Assembly (NCBI RefSeq): GCF_006716445.1
Contig: NZ_VFPA01000001.1
Span: 3,100,001-3,164,000 of the forward strand
DNA from: Pseudonocardia kunmingensis
Lineage (GTDB): Bacteria; Actinomycetota; Actinomycetes; Mycobacteriales; Pseudonocardiaceae
Direction of reading: 5' to 3'
Length of the DNA stretch: 64,000 nt
The position numbers were made by a program, and so were the translations under genes. A model generated the notes under the pieces. That model saw only the letters and a list, made by a program, of their open reading frames with translations. It did no database searches and was not told the DNA's origin. Of this stretch, positions 62,360-64,000 are shown in pieces; positions within the stretch are counted from its first letter, which is position 1, and every line of letters begins with the position of its first letter.

Positions 62360-62965
62360 GTGACGGAACCAGAGGGACGCCCCGGCACCGACGCCCCCGA
62401 CTACGCCGAACGCCTGAAGACGCTGGAGCAGGCCCGGTGGAAGCAGTGGCTGGACGTGCAGGCGCCGTACCGCTGGAACATCCGCCGCCTCGGCCTGGGC
62501 CGCACCCTCGACATCGGCTGCGGGCTGGGCCGCAACCTCGCCCACCTCGGCGGCGACGGCGTGGGCGTCGACCACAACGCCTCCTCGGTGGCGGTGGCCC
62601 GGGAACGCGGGCTCGAGGCCTACACCAGCGACGAGTTCCTCCAGGGCCCCCAGGCGCGGGAGGGTGCGTTCGACAGCCTGCTGGCCGCGCACGTCGTCGA
62701 GCACATGACGGAGGAGGACGCGGTCGGGCTGCTGCGCACCTACCTGCCGTTCGTGCGCAAGGGCGGCAAGGTCGTGCTGATCACGCCGCAGGAGAAGGGC
62801 TACACCACCGACGCCACGCACGTGCGCTTCTGCGGGTTCGCCGAGGTCGCGGCCCTGTGCGAGACCGTGGGCCTGACGGTGGCGCGGCAGTACTCGTTCC
62901 CGTTCCCGCGCCCGGCGGGCCGGGTCTTCCCGTACAACGAGTTCGTGACCCTCGCCCGGAATTGA
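62360..62965 (+). CDS. Class I SAM-dependent methyltransferase in the sugar/envelope cluster
   Basis: 201 residues from GTG 62360. Motif I is 'RTLDIGCGLGRNLAHLGGDG', post-I 'VGVDHNASSVAVARERG', motif IV 'FDSLLAAHVVEHMTEEDAVG', and motif VI 'KGGKVVLITPQEKGYTTDAT'. 'HVRFCGFAEVAALCETVGLT' is common in envelope-linked methyltransferases next to UbiA or glycan genes. Substrate is unknown. It precedes a flippase gene by 20 bp, so a lipid-linked sugar is a possible target. Confidence 0.87.
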   Translation: MTEPEGRPGTDAPDYAERLKTLEQARWKQWLDVQAPYRWNIRRLGLGRTLDIGCGLGRNLAHLGGDGVGVDHNASSVAVARERGLEAYTSDEFLQGPQAREGAFDSLLAAHVVEHMTEEDAVGLLRTYLPFVRKGGKVVLITPQEKGYTTDATHVRFCGFAEVAALCETVGLTVARQYSFPFPRPAGRVFPYNEFVTLARN

Positions 62966-62973
62966 GCGGCCGC

Positions 62974-62979
62974 TACCGT
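62974..62979 (+). promoter_or_regulatory. -10-like element of the flippase gene
   Basis: TACCGT ends 6 nt before GTG 62986. Confidence 0.45.
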
Positions 62980-62985
62980 GGGCAC

Positions 62986-64000
62986 GTGAAACCCGCAGGC
63001 CGTCTCGGCACCGCGGCGCACCTCGCCGCGGGGCTCGGGGTGCTCGGTGCGGCCGGCTACGCGTTCGTCGCCGTCGTCGGGCACGTGTTCGAGGGCCCGG
63101 TCGACGCGGGCGCGCTCAACGCGCTCGTCTCGCTGTACATGCTCGTGAACATCATCGGCCCCGGCATCTTCGCCGCGCTGGAGCAGGAGACGAGCCGCGC
63201 CGTCAGCGCCGCCGCCGCCCGCGGCGAGCCCCTGCGCCCGATCGCGCGCCGGGCCGGCGTGCTCGCGCTGTGGTCGTTCGGTGCGCTCGTCGCGGTCGTC
63301 CTCGTCGCGTGGCCGCTGGTACTCGGCCGGGTCCTCGAGTGGCGGGTGGGGCTGCTGCTGGCGCTGCTCGTCGCCATCGCCGGATCGGGCGGTGTGTACT
63401 GGGCGCGCGGGCTGCTCGGCGGGCAGCAGCGCTTCGGGCCCTACGCCCGCACGCTCTACGTCGAAGGCGCGGTCCGGCTGCTGCCGTGCCTGGTGCTGCT
63501 CGCGCTCGCGCTGGAGTGGCCGTCCGCGTACGGGTTCGCGTTCGCGGTGGGGTCGGCGATCGCGGCGCTGAGCGTGGTCGCGGCGCTGCGGCTCCCGCCG
63601 GCGCCCGAGGGGGCGAGCCCGCCCGACGGCATGGGCCGGTCGCTGCTCTACCTGGTGGGGGCCATCGCGCTCAGCCAGCTGCTGGCCAACCTCGCCCCGG
63701 TCGTCGTGACCTACCGCTCACCCGACGACCTGGTTGCCGCCGCCGTCTTCGCGTCCACGTTCGTGCTGGCGCGGGTGCCGCTGTTCCTGTTCGCGCCCGT
63801 GCAGGCGGTGCTGCTGCCGCACGTCACGCGGGCGGCAGCGCAGGGCGACCACGTGGAGCTGACGCACCGGCTCCGGCAGGCGCTCGCCCTGGTCACGGCC
63901 CTGGGGCTGCTCGGGGTGGGCGGTTGCGTGTGGCTCGGACCCTGGGCCGCCGAGGTCCTGTTCAACACCGCGTACCGCCCGTCGGTGACCACGCTCGGCA
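62986..64000 (+). CDS. Oligosaccharide flippase (Wzx/MOP superfamily), 3' end outside window
   Basis: 338 codons are visible before the window ends. The protein has at least nine hydrophobic segments with short basic loops, such as 'HLAAGLGVLGAAGYAFVAVV', 'LYMLVNIIGPGIFAALEQET', 'LLYLVGAIALSQLLANLAPV', 'VFASTFVLARVPLFLFAPVQ', 'AVLLPHVTRAAAQGD'. The last two are typical of Wzx/polysaccharide transporters of the MOP superfamily. It probably flips a lipid-linked sugar made with the neighbouring rhamnose or UDP-sugar enzymes. GTG 62986 is chosen from the leaderless spacing. Confidence 0.82.
   Translation, partial: MKPAGRLGTAAHLAAGLGVLGAAGYAFVAVVGHVFEGPVDAGALNALVSLYMLVNIIGPGIFAALEQETSRAVSAAAARGEPLRPIARRAGVLALWSFGALVAVVLVAWPLVLGRVLEWRVGLLLALLVAIAGSGGVYWARGLLGGQQRFGPYARTLYVEGAVRLLPCLVLLALALEWPSAYGFAFAVGSAIAALSVVAALRLPPAPEGASPPDGMGRSLLYLVGAIALSQLLANLAPVVVTYRSPDDLVAAAVFASTFVLARVPLFLFAPVQAVLLPHVTRAAAQGDHVELTHRLRQALALVTALGLLGVGGCVWLGPWAAEVLFNTAYRPSVTTLG

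Overview
The window is very GC-rich (above 70 %), uses many GTG starts, and encodes FhaA, a DPPR-synthase-type UbiA with its PAP2 phosphatase partner, F420-type oxidoreductases and many actinobacterial DUF families. It is ordinary chromosome of an actinobacterium. The arabinogalactan-type genes and the alkane/steroid-type oxidation genes point to Pseudonocardiaceae, probably Pseudonocardia or a close relative (inference). I see no rRNA, prophage, integrase, transposase gene or CRISPR array.

Layout. 0-2.9 kb: 5' part of fhaA (minus strand), a tRNA-Leu(CAG), a 36-bp repeat tract, a uridine-kinase-like protein, DUF2630 and an IclR regulator. 2.9-7.5 kb: metabolic genes (LLM oxidoreductase, MetE-like, methyltransferase, GNAT, HAD). 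7.5-10.4 kb: a minus-strand DUF59, amidohydrolase and alcohol dehydrogenase operon like the accessory genes of propane/alkane monooxygenase clusters, but with no monooxygenase in view. 10.5-16 kb: thioesterase, SDR and flavoprotein genes, then a CopC/CopD/YcnI copper operon. 16-25 kb: TM0106-type nuclease, UDP-glucose dehydrogenase, a Cmx-type chloramphenicol exporter with a leader peptide, TetR and a GH65 phosphorylase. 25-29 kb: Ogt, a P450, Fpg/Nei. 28.5-40 kb: a LytS-type kinase, SppA, a LytTR regulator and three acetate-type symporters. 40-54 kb: rhodanese, DUF4328, a second P450, CPBP protease, an iron-box DUF2470 gene, macro domain protein, pheA, septum protein, endonuclease. 53.5-55.3 kb: a Phd/PIN toxin-antitoxin pair and a MerR regulator fused to a sliding-clamp-like domain. 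55.4-64 kb: cell-envelope genes: PAP2 phosphatase and UbiA (decaprenyl-phosphoryl-arabinose precursor route), all four dTDP-rhamnose genes, a GalE-like epimerase, a methyltransferase and a flippase cut by the window end.

Three features stand out. First, a -10-like hexamer (TANNNT or close) lies about 6-8 nt before the start codon of some twenty genes, the layout of leaderless transcripts. Second, the long intergenic gaps hold several families of palindromes and tandem repeats: a 72-bp palindrome centred on CTGCAG (three copies), GACGAACGGCAC hairpins (two), a 70-bp tandem array, and a nested inverted repeat of about 0.6 kb with relatives at 25 kb. Third, there are some unusual proteins or gene sets: the MerR-clamp fusion, the orphan monooxygenase accessory cassette and the leader-controlled exporter.
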